A stretch of 64,000 nucleotides of DNA from Blastopirellula marina (GTDB lineage Bacteria; Planctomycetota; Planctomycetia; Pirellulales; Pirellulaceae). The translations under genes were made by a program, and so were the position numbers. The notes under the pieces were generated by a model. That model searched no databases, was not told the origin of the DNA, and saw nothing but the letters and a program-made list of their open reading frames with translations. Of this stretch, positions 24,881 through 34,042 are shown in pieces. The stretch is taken from positions 62,001 to 126,000 of the forward strand of contig NZ_PUIA01000017.1 in NCBI RefSeq assembly GCF_002967715.1, given 5' to 3'. The number at the start of each line of letters is the position of its first letter. The first letter of the stretch is position 1.

Positions 24881-27808
24881 CTAGATCACCGCCGATTGCA
24901 TCGCTTCGGGGTGGTACTGCTGCAGCACTTCGATCAGTCGCTTGCGGTCGATCGGCTTGGTGGTATAGTTCGAGCAGCCAGCGTCCAGGCACTTCTGCAG
25001 GTCGCCAGCCATGGCATGGGCCGTCAGAGCGACGATCGGAAGCGTGCATCCTTTCTCTCGCAACAAACTCGTTGCCTGATATCCGTCCATCTCGGGCATC
25101 TGCATGTCGGTGAGAATCACATCGAAACGTGATGGCACTTCCAGCGGGCCATCGACCGTTCCGTCCTGGGTCATCTGCTCGACGGTCAGCTTGCCGTTCT
25201 CGACGGTAGTCACTTCGGCACCGGCTTTACGAAGATGGAACGAAATCAAACGGATGTTGTCAGGGCCATCCTCTGCCAACAGGATTCGCATCCCCTGCAG
25301 GGCATGGGTCGGCAACTTCGTCGAACTCTCGATGGCTTCTTTCTTCTGCATCGCCGCAGCACACGCTTCGTCTGGGGTGAGCCAGTTGTTCTCGTTGATC
25401 TTTTCGAGTGCCAGGGAAAGACAGAAGACACTCCCTGCTCCTGGCTCGCTAGTAACGCTGATATCGCCGCCGAGCATCTGGGCAAGACGCTTGCTGATTC
25501 GCAGGCCAAGCCCCGTTCCACCGAAGCGGCGGGCCGTTGAACTGTCGGCTTGGACGAATGCCTGGAACAGTCGCTGCAGTTGGCTTTCGGTCATGCCGAT
25601 GCCGCTATCTTCGACGGACAGTCGCAGGCTATTCTGCGATGGCACGTAGCATACGCGAAGTCGAACACGACCGATCTCGGTAAACTTGATCGCGTTGCCC
25701 AGCAGGTTGACCAGAATCTGCCGCAAGCGGATCGGGTCGCTATCGATGATCATCGGAATATTGCTTTCCACGATCGAATCAAGCGCTAACCCCTTTGCGT
25801 TTGCTTTGACCTGCATCAGATCCATCACGTCGCGTACGAGCGCATCGAGACGCATTGGTACCGACTCGACCGTCATCTTGCCCGCTTCAATTTTCGACAA
25901 GTCGAGAATGTCGTTGATGATCGCCAACAGATGCTCGCCGTTGCGGCGGATCGTATCGATATACTCCAACCTCTCTGGGTGATCCGTATCGGACGAAGAC
26001 TGTTCGGCCAAGAGATCTGCATAACCCAGAATGGCCGTCATCGGCGTCCGGATTTCATGGCTCATATTGGCGAGAAACTCGCTCTTACTTTGATTGGCTT
26101 CTTCGGCCTTTTCGCGAGCTTCGCGAAGATCGGCCTCGGCATTTCGCTGCACGGTTACGTCGCGAAGGGCCGTCAACAGGTACGACTTCTTGTAGGTTTG
26201 CGTTGGATTCTCGAACACGACCGCATGGAGTTCGATCAAGCGATTGGTACCACGAAGCCCCGTCATTTGAAACTCGACACAGCAAGGATGCCCTACCAAG
26301 GCATCACACAGGCTGCGGATTACCTGGCTATGGAACTGCCTAGGTATCTGTTCGAGAATCGATCTTCCGCGGATCTCTTCCTGGGACCTGGCCTCCCACA
26401 ACTCTAAACCGGCCGGATTGGTCTCGAGCACGCATCCATCGACGTCCAGCAGATTCACCCCCACCGGTACGTTTTCGAAAATGGTCGTGAACCGGCGAAA
26501 GCCTTCCTCGGCTTCTTCTTTGGCCGTTTTCAGATCGGCCGTCATCGACTCGGCCAGTTGAATCGCTCGCAGACGCGACGTCCCCATATTCCAGACCATC
26601 GCCGCCAGCAGCACGGTCAACGTCCCGCCGATCACCGTGGTGAAAAACGGACGCAGAAAGAGTGCACTGGTATCGAAGTTAGGATTACTGCTGATCTGCA
26701 CGGTCCATTGACGACCACCAAAAATCAACGGATACGACTTAGAAAAGATCGGCAGATAACTGTGCTTTTCGTCGTCACTTTTGAAGTGATAGCCATGGTC
26801 GCAAAACAGTTTGTTGGAAGGATCGATGGCCATTGTGTCATAAACTTCGACATCCACCTTGCCGTCGCCCGATGCAAGAATACCATCAAGTGCCAACTCT
26901 GAAGTAATCGGCATGTAGACCCAACCCAAAAACGCCTCTTCGCGTTGTTGCCTGGTATCGAGCGAAACGCCAGGCTGGTAGACAGCCAGATAATAAAGAA
27001 ACCCATTGTGGTGCAGTTGATCCTGAACCAGGTTGATCTTCGCCGTTAAAGTCGGCAAGCCCGTAGCACGTGCCGTCTCGGCGGCGACGCGACGGTTGAT
27101 TTCCGAACCAACATCCAGCCCCCAGGCAGCTCGGTTTGCGGCCAGAGGTTCGATATGACAAATGACAAAGTAATCGTCGTATTGATCAAGATTTCCTGCG
27201 GTTTTAATCCGGAATTCTTTGCCTAGCTTCTCCTCGGACCAAGCCATGAACTGGCCGACATCATCCTTTTTTACGCTTTGAATAAAGCCCTGCCCCATCG
27301 CGCCTTGAAAGCACACTTGGGGATCGACTACTTTGCAGTACTCACGGAACTCGACGAGCGTGAGTTCTTCGGTGGCTTCGTGAAGACCGCGCAATGCCTT
27401 TAAACCATCTTCAAATTCTTTCATACGCCGGGCGACTTCCGTTCGCACTCGTTCGCCCAGAGCGTCGAAGGCTACTTCCGACTGGCGGTGTGCTTCGCAG
27501 GCCATCCAATATGCAAAGAAACCGGTCACCGCGACACCGCAAACCAGGACCAATGTCGCCGGACGCATAACGTCGGTCGAGACCTTTTGAGTGACCGGCG
27601 ACAACTTTACGCCCCAGGAGGTCATCAAGCGATAGATAATCAGCGGAGCTGCAATCAGCAGCGTGACCGCCATCCCCAGCATATGCAAAGCGAAATTAGG
27701 TAACTGAGGAATTACCAGCGGCAAGACCAGCGTCGAGACGACTTCGGCCAGCGCAACCGCACCAACGACCTCGGCCGTACTTCGAAGAAGATGCTTGTTT
27801 GCCTGCAT
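24881..27808 (-). CDS. Hybrid sensor histidine kinase (CHASE-PAS-HisKA-HATPase-REC)
   Basis: 975 residues from the ATG at 27808; an earlier in-frame codon at 27913 adds 35 residues. Two or three membrane helices lie within the first 100 residues. A CHASE sensor follows (about 110-320, with FLYYLAVYQPG and GWVYMPI), then another membrane helix, a PAS domain (about 430-550, FENVPVGVNLLDVDG), and HisKA with the phospho-acceptor in FLANMSHEIRTPMTAILG near 584. The ATPase has LLGNAIKFTEIG, EDSGIGMT and GTGLGLRISK. The REC domain is C-terminal (RILLAEDG, DVILTDMQMPEMDGY, TKPIDRK). No response-regulator gene is adjacent; the output is probably a phosphorelay elsewhere. Ligand unknown. Confidence 0.93.
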   Translation of the reverse strand: MQANKHLLRSTAEVVGAVALAEVVSTLVLPLVIPQLPNFALHMLGMAVTLLIAAPLIIYRLMTSWGVKLSPVTQKVSTDVMRPATLVLVCGVAVTGFFAYWMACEAHRQSEVAFDALGERVRTEVARRMKEFEDGLKALRGLHEATEELTLVEFREYCKVVDPQVCFQGAMGQGFIQSVKKDDVGQFMAWSEEKLGKEFRIKTAGNLDQYDDYFVICHIEPLAANRAAWGLDVGSEINRRVAAETARATGLPTLTAKINLVQDQLHHNGFLYYLAVYQPGVSLDTRQQREEAFLGWVYMPITSELALDGILASGDGKVDVEVYDTMAIDPSNKLFCDHGYHFKSDDEKHSYLPIFSKSYPLIFGGRQWTVQISSNPNFDTSALFLRPFFTTVIGGTLTVLLAAMVWNMGTSRLRAIQLAESMTADLKTAKEEAEEGFRRFTTIFENVPVGVNLLDVDGCVLETNPAGLELWEARSQEEIRGRSILEQIPRQFHSQVIRSLCDALVGHPCCVEFQMTGLRGTNRLIELHAVVFENPTQTYKKSYLLTALRDVTVQRNAEADLREAREKAEEANQSKSEFLANMSHEIRTPMTAILGYADLLAEQSSSDTDHPERLEYIDTIRRNGEHLLAIINDILDLSKIEAGKMTVESVPMRLDALVRDVMDLMQVKANAKGLALDSIVESNIPMIIDSDPIRLRQILVNLLGNAIKFTEIGRVRLRVCYVPSQNSLRLSVEDSGIGMTESQLQRLFQAFVQADSSTARRFGGTGLGLRISKRLAQMLGGDISVTSEPGAGSVFCLSLALEKINENNWLTPDEACAAAMQKKEAIESSTKLPTHALQGMRILLAEDGPDNIRLISFHLRKAGAEVTTVENGKLTVEQMTQDGTVDGPLEVPSRFDVILTDMQMPEMDGYQATSLLREKGCTLPIVALTAHAMAGDLQKCLDAGCSNYTTKPIDRKRLIEVLQQYHPEAMQSAVI

Positions 27809-28014
27809 GCCTGCCCTGCCCCGGACAACTATCATCTCGGCTCGCCAGGCAACCGCTGCCCAGGCGTTAAGATCGTTATCGGTTACCCAAGAGCGAAGCA
27901 GCGCCCAAAACACACAGAAACCGCTAGCATTTCGTTTTACCGCAGATCATTTGCAAGCCATGTGTTGAAATTACCGATTGTTCCGGCTCGGCGACCGAGG
28001 GGGTCGCAGGGCTC

Positions 28015-28755
28015 CTAACGTAGGAACCTGACTGGCATTAGGCGAACCACAGAGACCGGCTCGCCTGCCTGGGTGGCAGGCACCCCCTTCCATGTACTTA
28101 CGGCGCGAAGGGCTGCCTGATCGAGGATTTCATGGCCACTGCTCTTCTCGATACTCACTCGGCTGACTTGCCCATCAGGGGCCACCGTAATCCGCAATAA
28201 GACTTCCCCTTCCCAGCCATTACGGACCGCCTCGGCCGGATACCTGGGTGGCGGATTCATCGAGAAGTCAGGCGGCGTTTCCAACGTGGTCCCCACCGGA
28301 ACAGGGACCGACAAAGCCAGTGTCGCCATGGGTACGGGGCGTGAATGCCGCGGCAGATGCTGCATTTGCGGCTCGGCTTTTTTTGGCTGTCGCTTAAACT
28401 GCCGACGCTCGGCAACCTGGACGTTGGGGGTGGCCTTCACCGCATCGACCAACAGTTCGGCCATCTGATGAGTTGGCTCGATCTGAAGTGTTTCTTTCGC
28501 GATCGTATCGTCAGGCTCGACCTCGACGGTCGACTCAGCGGCATCCATTTCACTTTGAACCAGCTCGATCGGTTCCGGTTCGCTAAGCACAACCGGAGGG
28601 GCAAACGTAGCCGAGACGGTCACGGCCTGACGCTCCCCTGCGAAATCGACCGGCTGAAACAACTTCATACTTTGCCATGCCATGGCGATCACCAGAGCCA
28701 CATGGCTCCAGACCGACAGATGGAAGGCAAATTGAGTTGTCGTGAGTCGTTGCAT
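28015..28755 (-). CDS. TonB-like energy transducer
   Basis: 246 residues. One N-terminal membrane helix (HLSVWSHVALVIAMAWQSM) is followed by a Pro/Glu/Val-rich periplasmic spacer (VVLSEPEPIELVQSEMDAAE) and a C-terminal TonB domain (PPPRYPAEAVRNGWEGEVLL, then VSIEKSSGHEILDQAALRAV). It should couple inner-membrane proton motive force, with ExbB/ExbD encoded elsewhere, to outer-membrane receptors such as the one encoded divergently at 29.4 kb. It begins 77 bases after hemP on the same strand, so both are probably one transcript. No clear ribosome-binding site precedes the ATG. Confidence 0.85.
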   Translation of the reverse strand: MQRLTTTQFAFHLSVWSHVALVIAMAWQSMKLFQPVDFAGERQAVTVSATFAPPVVLSEPEPIELVQSEMDAAESTVEVEPDDTIAKETLQIEPTHQMAELLVDAVKATPNVQVAERRQFKRQPKKAEPQMQHLPRHSRPVPMATLALSVPVPVGTTLETPPDFSMNPPPRYPAEAVRNGWEGEVLLRITVAPDGQVSRVSIEKSSGHEILDQAALRAVSTWKGVPATQAGEPVSVVRLMPVRFLR

Positions 28756-28832
28756 GAAAACAGCCGCGAAACGGCCGAAAACAACCGCAGAGACAGGCCA
28801 AGGAAAGCGAGCCCCTGAAACTCAAAGAGCTC

Positions 28833-29033
28833 TTATTTCGTTAAATACAAACGACCATTTGAGGTCGCCTTCAAGCAGTAGAGTGTCCCATCATGATCAA
28901 TCCACACCTGACGACGCCCTTTAAGAAGGTCATCTGAGGCAATGGCTGATGGATGCTGTGGTTCTACACTTGGGTTCTGCTGGGGGCGGTCGGTTACCTG
29001 GGTACCGCTTATGCCATCATAGCTACGATGCAT
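28833..29033 (-). CDS. hemP: Hemin uptake protein HemP family
   Basis: 66 residues from the ATG at 29033; a GTG at 29045 is an alternative start. The C-terminal part LLKGRRQVWIDHDGTLYCLK followed by SNGRLYLTK is the HemP signature (LxGRRxVxIxHxGxxYxLxxTxxGKLxLTK). HemP members are small proteins in haem/iron-uptake operons, repressed by iron in other bacteria; the molecular function is uncertain, and some act as regulators. The TonB-like gene behind it and the divergent receptor gene support this role. Confidence 0.85.
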   Translation of the reverse strand: MHRSYDGISGTQVTDRPQQNPSVEPQHPSAIASDDLLKGRRQVWIDHDGTLYCLKATSNGRLYLTK

Positions 29034-29447
29034 GGTGATGAACACTTCCTGCTAAGGGAATCGGTTGAACGCCTTGGGGAGCATTCGGATAACTTTTTTG
29101 AAAAAACTCTCCTCGCAATCACGCGAAAAAAGCTCTTACCAAACTATGCAACTACCGCGCCGATCCCATTTTCTCGCGATTTTCGACCGTTTTGAGCGAA
29201 AGCATGTCGCTCTATCCGACACCCATGTCGCGCTCGACAACATCGGGCAACCATTTCGACAGCGAGTGGCCCCTTGGGCAGAAAATAGGCAGCCCAGGAA
29301 AACCTTGCCGGTAACAGCGAAATGTATCGCTTACGACATAGAAATTGGTCGAACCGGTTAAAACCCTACAACTTACCTGGATAGCAACCTCGCAGCTCTA
29401 GAGCCGGTCGAGCTTAGCTTTCCTCGGTCAGGAGCCAGCACAAAGCT
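29034..29447. promoter_or_regulatory. Divergent promoter region of the haem/iron-uptake locus
   Basis: It separates hemP (minus) from the TonB-dependent receptor (plus). The octamer CATGTCGC is repeated in the same orientation at 29203-29210 and 29224-29231, a period of 21 bases (two helical turns). A GAGCGA/TCGCTC hairpin overlaps the first copy. This is a reasonable regulator-binding candidate. I could not find a convincing Fur box. No ORF. Confidence 0.4.
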
Positions 29448-31682
29448 ATGACACGCATCACTCTTTTAGCACTTTTTTGTGTAGGTGCTAGCGGAGGTCT
29501 CGTTCACGCTCAGCAAGGTACAACCCAGCCAGTAGCACTTCAGGAAGAACCTACCCCTCCGCAGCTACCTCGCGTCGAAGTCACCCCTGAAGCCGATTCC
29601 GCCGAGGCCCAGGAAGCGGGGCCGCTCGAATCCCCTTCCAGTTCGTTTCCCTCCGAAACGTTCAATTTCAACGAGCTCTTCCCATCGCTGACCGACCAGG
29701 TTGCCCAGCCGTGGGATGGAGGATCTCGTGGTGCTCCCCTTTCGGTTTTCGATAACCCTCGAGCCATCGATATCATTTCCCAGCAGCGGCTGATCGAGAA
29801 AGCCCCGCTCGACATGGGTCAGGCCCTAGAGAACGAAGTTGGCGTGATGATGCAGCGAACAGGGCGAGGCCAGTCGTCGCCGTATATTCGCGGTCTCACA
29901 GGACAACAAGTGCTGATCTTGGTCGACGGCGTTCGCATGACTAACTCTACTTTCCGGAGTGGACCGAATCAGTATTTCAATACCATCGACCCCAACACCG
30001 TCGATCACATTGAAGTCATTCGAGGTCCAGGCAGCGTCTTGTACGGTGGAGATGCTATCGGCGGTGTCATCAACGTCGTCACGAAAAGCGCCAACTACAC
30101 CGGCCTGAATTACACCACCGGTGGCACCATTCAACGGTTTAGTTCGGCCGACCTCGGCTATACAGGCCGCGTTAGTGTCGAAGGTTACACCGAGTCGACC
30201 GGCTTTTATGGAGGTGGCACCTATGGCAACTACAACAACCTCGATATCGGCGGTTCGCCAGATGCTCCGGTAGGATTCGATGTCGGCCGTCAGCCAGCAA
30301 CCAGTTGGCGATACAATGCAGCCGATTTGAAAGTCACCTACCTGGTAGATGACTCCTCCGAGTTGATCTTCGGCTTGCAGCACTACCGAGGCGAAGACAT
30401 TTTCCGCACCGACCGCTATCCTTCCAACCGCGAATCGATCTTCGATCCCCAAGTACGCGATCTGTATTACATCCGCTATCAGGGTGTCAGCGACGTTGGC
30501 CTGGCAGACTTCTACCAGATCACCACTTCGTATCATCGAACCGACGAATTACGGAAGGATCGCGACTATCGCATGTCGGCCAATCCGAATATCGTCAGCG
30601 AACGGAGCTTCTTCGACGAGCAGTTCGGGCTGACCTTCAGCTTCATGAAGGACTGCGATTCACTGGGGACTGTCTCGTACGGTTTCGACTGGTACCACGA
30701 TGAAATTGGATCAGCGCGAACCGATTTCAACTACGGCACCGATCCACCGGCGATTACCGACCGAGCTGGGGAGATCCCCGACGATGCCTTCTATTCGCGT
30801 TATGGTGCCTATGTCCAATGGGACTTTTGGATGACGGATCGCCTACTCCTTTCCAGCGGCGTCCGCTATGAACACGTTGCCGCTGGCGCTACCGTAACTG
30901 CCAACTCGGTAACGGATCATATCGATCCCGAATATCAAGATTGGATTGGCAACATCGGACTAACATACGAATTGACCGACGAACTGCACCTGGTGGGTTC
31001 GATCAGCGAAGGTTTCCGCGCACCTAACCTGGACGACCTGGCAACCATCAACGGAAACGTGTTTGTGGGAACCCAGTTGCCCAACCCCGATCTACAGCCG
31101 GAAACAAGTATCACGTATGAAGTCGGTACCAAGCTGAACACCGAGCGATTCCGGGCTCAAACATTTGTCTGGTGGAACGACCTGCAAAACTTCATCGACA
31201 CAAGTGCTCCGAACACGATGCTTCTGCTGGACCGCACGAACTCGCAGGCCTATCTGAACGGTGTCGAGTTCTCGGCCGAATACCAGTTAAGCTACGAATG
31301 GAGCGTGTACGGCAACTACTGGTATACCTACGGACGCAACGTCGACACGGGGCAACCGCTGTCCCGCATTCCACCGCAACAGGGAACCCTGGGTTTGCGT
31401 AAGCGATGGAACGACGGGCGCGACTGGTTCGATACCTACGCCTGGATTGTTGATAAGCAAGATCGCCTGAATGATCGCGACATCTCTGATACCAACCGAA
31501 TTCCACCCGGCGGCACGCCAGGTTATACGACGCTTAATTTCCGTTACGGCCGCATGATTTCGCCCCGCCAGCGGCTTTCACTCAATGTTGAAAATATCTT
31601 CGACGAGCAGTATCGGGTACACGGTTCCGGTAGCGATGGTCCTGGCATCAATGCACTGCTTACTTACGAGCTAACGCATTAA
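29448..31682 (+). CDS. TonB-dependent outer-membrane receptor (haem/iron-siderophore type)
   Basis: 744 residues. The signal peptide (LLALFCVGASGGLVHAQ) is followed by an acidic Pro/Glu-rich segment. A plug domain (about 95-220) contains QALENEVGVMMQRTGRGQSS, YIRGLTGQQVLILVDGVRM and VDHIEVIRGPGSVLYGGDAI. A 22-strand-type barrel follows with SEGFRAPNLDDL, PETSITYEVG and a C-terminal NVENIFDEQYRVHGSGSDGPG. This is the HemR/HmuR-CirA-like arrangement. The last residues YELTH do not end in the usual aromatic residue. It is divergent from hemP and the TonB-like gene, together forming an uptake unit. The substrate is inferred from hemP. Confidence 0.93.
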   Translation: MTRITLLALFCVGASGGLVHAQQGTTQPVALQEEPTPPQLPRVEVTPEADSAEAQEAGPLESPSSSFPSETFNFNELFPSLTDQVAQPWDGGSRGAPLSVFDNPRAIDIISQQRLIEKAPLDMGQALENEVGVMMQRTGRGQSSPYIRGLTGQQVLILVDGVRMTNSTFRSGPNQYFNTIDPNTVDHIEVIRGPGSVLYGGDAIGGVINVVTKSANYTGLNYTTGGTIQRFSSADLGYTGRVSVEGYTESTGFYGGGTYGNYNNLDIGGSPDAPVGFDVGRQPATSWRYNAADLKVTYLVDDSSELIFGLQHYRGEDIFRTDRYPSNRESIFDPQVRDLYYIRYQGVSDVGLADFYQITTSYHRTDELRKDRDYRMSANPNIVSERSFFDEQFGLTFSFMKDCDSLGTVSYGFDWYHDEIGSARTDFNYGTDPPAITDRAGEIPDDAFYSRYGAYVQWDFWMTDRLLLSSGVRYEHVAAGATVTANSVTDHIDPEYQDWIGNIGLTYELTDELHLVGSISEGFRAPNLDDLATINGNVFVGTQLPNPDLQPETSITYEVGTKLNTERFRAQTFVWWNDLQNFIDTSAPNTMLLLDRTNSQAYLNGVEFSAEYQLSYEWSVYGNYWYTYGRNVDTGQPLSRIPPQQGTLGLRKRWNDGRDWFDTYAWIVDKQDRLNDRDISDTNRIPPGGTPGYTTLNFRYGRMISPRQRLSLNVENIFDEQYRVHGSGSDGPGINALLTYELTH

Positions 31683-31713
31683 CCCCTTAGCCCCAATCCA
31701 TGACGTTAACCCT

Positions 31714-31750
31714 ATGATGAGCACGCCAGCGTTGTTCATCATTTTCATTT
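31714..31750 (+). terminator. Terminator-like hairpin after the receptor gene
   Basis: ATGATGA at 31714-31720 pairs with TCATCAT at 31736-31742, with inner ACGC/GCGT pairing, followed by TTTCATTT. It lies 32 bases after the receptor stop, between convergent genes. Confidence 0.5.
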
Positions 31751-31777
31751 CAGAATGGCACCTTTTAATTTCGCTCT

Positions 31778-32896
31778 CTAACTGCCAGGCTTGGCGAAGC
31801 GGTGCGTTGGCACGGGGCGACCTGGGCGGAAGCTTTGGGTTTGGTGAAGTTTCACCGCCACGCCCATGCGTTCGGCGACTTCGCGGACGACCTCTTCAAC
31901 TTGCGTGCGAAGCGACTCGGGGTCGACCGCTACGCGGGCATTCACCACCACATGAGCCGTCTTCGTCTGGCAGTTCGACGGCAACGAGAGGACCGCCGGC
32001 GTGTCACTGCTCACTAGGTTCGCAACTCCGTAAGCCCCTTCCCACAGGCCGATCGTCTTCAGATGGGCGGTCTCGGCTCCAGCGGTTTCCAGACGCTGTC
32101 GAAGTCCTTCCACGATGCCCAGCAGCATTTCATCGAGCGCGAACGGTTCGTCGCAGCTCGCATCCAGGCTACTGTTGAGCCATCCCAGCTCCGCTTCCCC
32201 TTCGGCGTAGACATCGTAATCGAGTTCAAGGATCTTCTGCCCGAACGCTCCGCGCTGATCGAGCATTTCGTTCAAAGAATCCATCCCTTCGCCTGTCTTA
32301 GCCGACATCCGGAGAATAGGCGTTTCCGGGGCGAACTCCGTGAGCAGCATCGAGAGTTCTTCGACCTGTTCCGGGCTCAGTTCGTCGATGCGGTTAATGA
32401 TCAGAAAGTCGGCTTCTTCCAGCTGTTTCTCGAAGATGTAAGCCGCTTTAGGAGAGAAGCCTGCCTGGGCCTCTTTCCGCAAGATTCGCAGCCCATGCGA
32501 AGGTTTCAATATCACGCCATATGGTGCGACATCGAACTGGGCGTCGAACAGCTGCATCAGCGGCTGAACCACTGTCGCGACCAGGTCGGTACAGCTACCG
32601 ACCGGCTCGGCGATCACCACGTCGGGGCGCTCGCTGGCGGCCAACGTTTCAACGGTCGAAGTCAATTCGTTGAAGTTGCAGCAGAAGCAAGCGCCGGCGA
32701 CTTCCCCCACGTTAAGTCCTTGCGAACGAAGCAGGTTCGTATCGACCAGATCGGCCGCTTGATCGTTGGTCACGACCCCGACCTTCAATCCTTGGTCCTG
32801 ATACTGCTTGGCCAAACGGCCAATCGCCGTCGTCTTTCCTGCTCCAAGAAAACCACCCAGCATCACGAAACGAATCTTGTGAGGTTCAGACGACAT
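31778..32896 (-). CDS. G3E-family GTPase (CobW/YjiA-type metallochaperone)
   Basis: 372 residues. The Walker A motif [10 protein letters not shown] is at 14-23, and the metal-binding motif CFCC is at 70-73 (GACFCCNF), the hallmark of COG0523 proteins. INRIDEL gives the N/TKxD-like guanine-specificity region. A C-terminal CobW-C-like domain begins near 250. Such GTPases deliver metals (Zn, Co, Ni or Fe) to target enzymes. No metal-dependent target or Zur-type site is visible next to it, so the metal is unknown. It converges with the TonB-dependent receptor. Confidence 0.92.
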   Translation of the reverse strand: MSSEPHKIRFVMLGGFLGAGKTTAIGRLAKQYQDQGLKVGVVTNDQAADLVDTNLLRSQGLNVGEVAGACFCCNFNELTSTVETLAASERPDVVIAEPVGSCTDLVATVVQPLMQLFDAQFDVAPYGVILKPSHGLRILRKEAQAGFSPKAAYIFEKQLEEADFLIINRIDELSPEQVEELSMLLTEFAPETPILRMSAKTGEGMDSLNEMLDQRGAFGQKILELDYDVYAEGEAELGWLNSSLDASCDEPFALDEMLLGIVEGLRQRLETAGAETAHLKTIGLWEGAYGVANLVSSDTPAVLSLPSNCQTKTAHVVVNARVAVDPESLRTQVEEVVREVAERMGVAVKLHQTQSFRPGRPVPTHRFAKPGS

Positions 32897-33046
32897 AATG
32901 CAGGGGCTCTTTCAGAGGGGAAACGTTCTTACCGAAATAAGAATATAACGCTCCGCACGATCGTTCAACGAGGAATGCCTAACAAATCGGTTGAAATAAA
33001 CCGACCAAGAAGATCTCTCCGCGGAACGGGCGAGCGGAAGCTCATG

Positions 33047-33790
33047 TTAATCCATATCATAGTTCGCGCGGTAATGACCGCACTGCTTACATTGAAAAGC
33101 ATAAAGACTAACACCACCATCTGGATTAGAAACACTCTCCCAGTCCCAGTTCGGAAATTCTTCTATCTCGGCAGTCAACTGCCCAAATAATTTTCGTGAT
33201 TCCTCTTCTTCGAGGGAGGCGGAAACAGATTGCCACTCCCCGATGTAGGTCATTGGGCTCTTACAGCAAAACAACCATATTTCGCCTTGCCACGTACTAA
33301 AGGATGGAGTTCGCAACAGCTCGAACAACTTTTCCTGCGATAGCCGAACACCAGCCCAATTTTCTTCCGGATCGAGTATCACCGTTTCGAAGCCGGCTGC
33401 CTTCAAACCAGGAACTCCGTGGGTATGCCCAAGCAACGCGTTTTCCCACCAGACAGCGCCAAACTCAGTATCTTTGCCGATGGCCCCTTTCCCCTCACGC
33501 AGACACGAGAAGCAAATCCGAACGCCTTCCCTCTTCGATCGCCCAGGCAGAGTCAGGCTGCTTGCGCATGATTGACATGCGAAAGTACCGGGGCAATTCG
33601 CACGTAATCCATTTTCCGTCTGACACTGAGGACATCGAACAACGACGTGGTCTCCGTTATTCAACCGAAAACAATGCTGCTCCCGCTGCTCACAGATCTC
33701 GCATTGCGAAATACCAAGGTAGTCACTTGTCTCGCTGATGGGAGCCTCGAAAAGAGGAAATGGAATCCCGAGTTGAGCGAATGTTTTCAT
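33047..33790 (-). CDS. CbrC family (UPF0167) protein
   Basis: 247 residues. The opening PFPLFEAPISETSDY followed by CEIC and a series of Cys pairs (CPQC, CQSC, CFSC, CKQC) is the CbrC/UPF0167 pattern. In E. coli CbrC is linked to colicin E2 tolerance; the biochemical role is not established. The Cys-rich parts are likely zinc knuckles. Base composition is somewhat AT-richer than the neighbours. It stands alone between the GTPase and the chemoreceptor. Confidence 0.8.
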   Translation of the reverse strand: MKTFAQLGIPFPLFEAPISETSDYLGISQCEICEQREQHCFRLNNGDHVVVRCPQCQTENGLRANCPGTFACQSCASSLTLPGRSKREGVRICFSCLREGKGAIGKDTEFGAVWWENALLGHTHGVPGLKAAGFETVILDPEENWAGVRLSQEKLFELLRTPSFSTWQGEIWLFCCKSPMTYIGEWQSVSASLEEEESRKLFGQLTAEIEEFPNWDWESVSNPDGGVSLYAFQCKQCGHYRANYDMD

Positions 33791-34042
33791 GCGTGTGTCA
33801 ACATCTCATTTGAGCGTTTTATTATCGACAGTACCTTGGTCTGCTACATCGCGAGCGAAGTCATTATAAGAGACCCGACAAACACCAGGCAACACAACGC
33901 AATGTGCTTCGCTGACGGTCAGCCAACGGGAGATGTGTCCCCAAGAATCGGCGAAAGGGGCTACCGCTTTCTCGCGGGCCCCTGTCACCCAAGGCTGATT
34001 GTTCCCTTCAATCGAGCCTCCCCATGTTTTGCTTTGAGCGAA

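Noticed and set aside
28015-28755. ExbB/ExbD genes next to the TonB-like gene
   Set aside because: Neighbouring frames encode a histidine kinase and HemP only; the energising proteins must be elsewhere.
29034-29447. Fur box in the haem-locus promoter region
   Set aside because: I searched for a GATAATGATAATCATTATC-like palindrome and found nothing close enough; only the CATGTCGC direct repeat stands out.
32063-33190. 375-codon plus-strand ORF across the GTPase and CbrC genes
   Set aside because: Antisense to two genes with clear motifs ([13 protein letters not shown]); no start signal.
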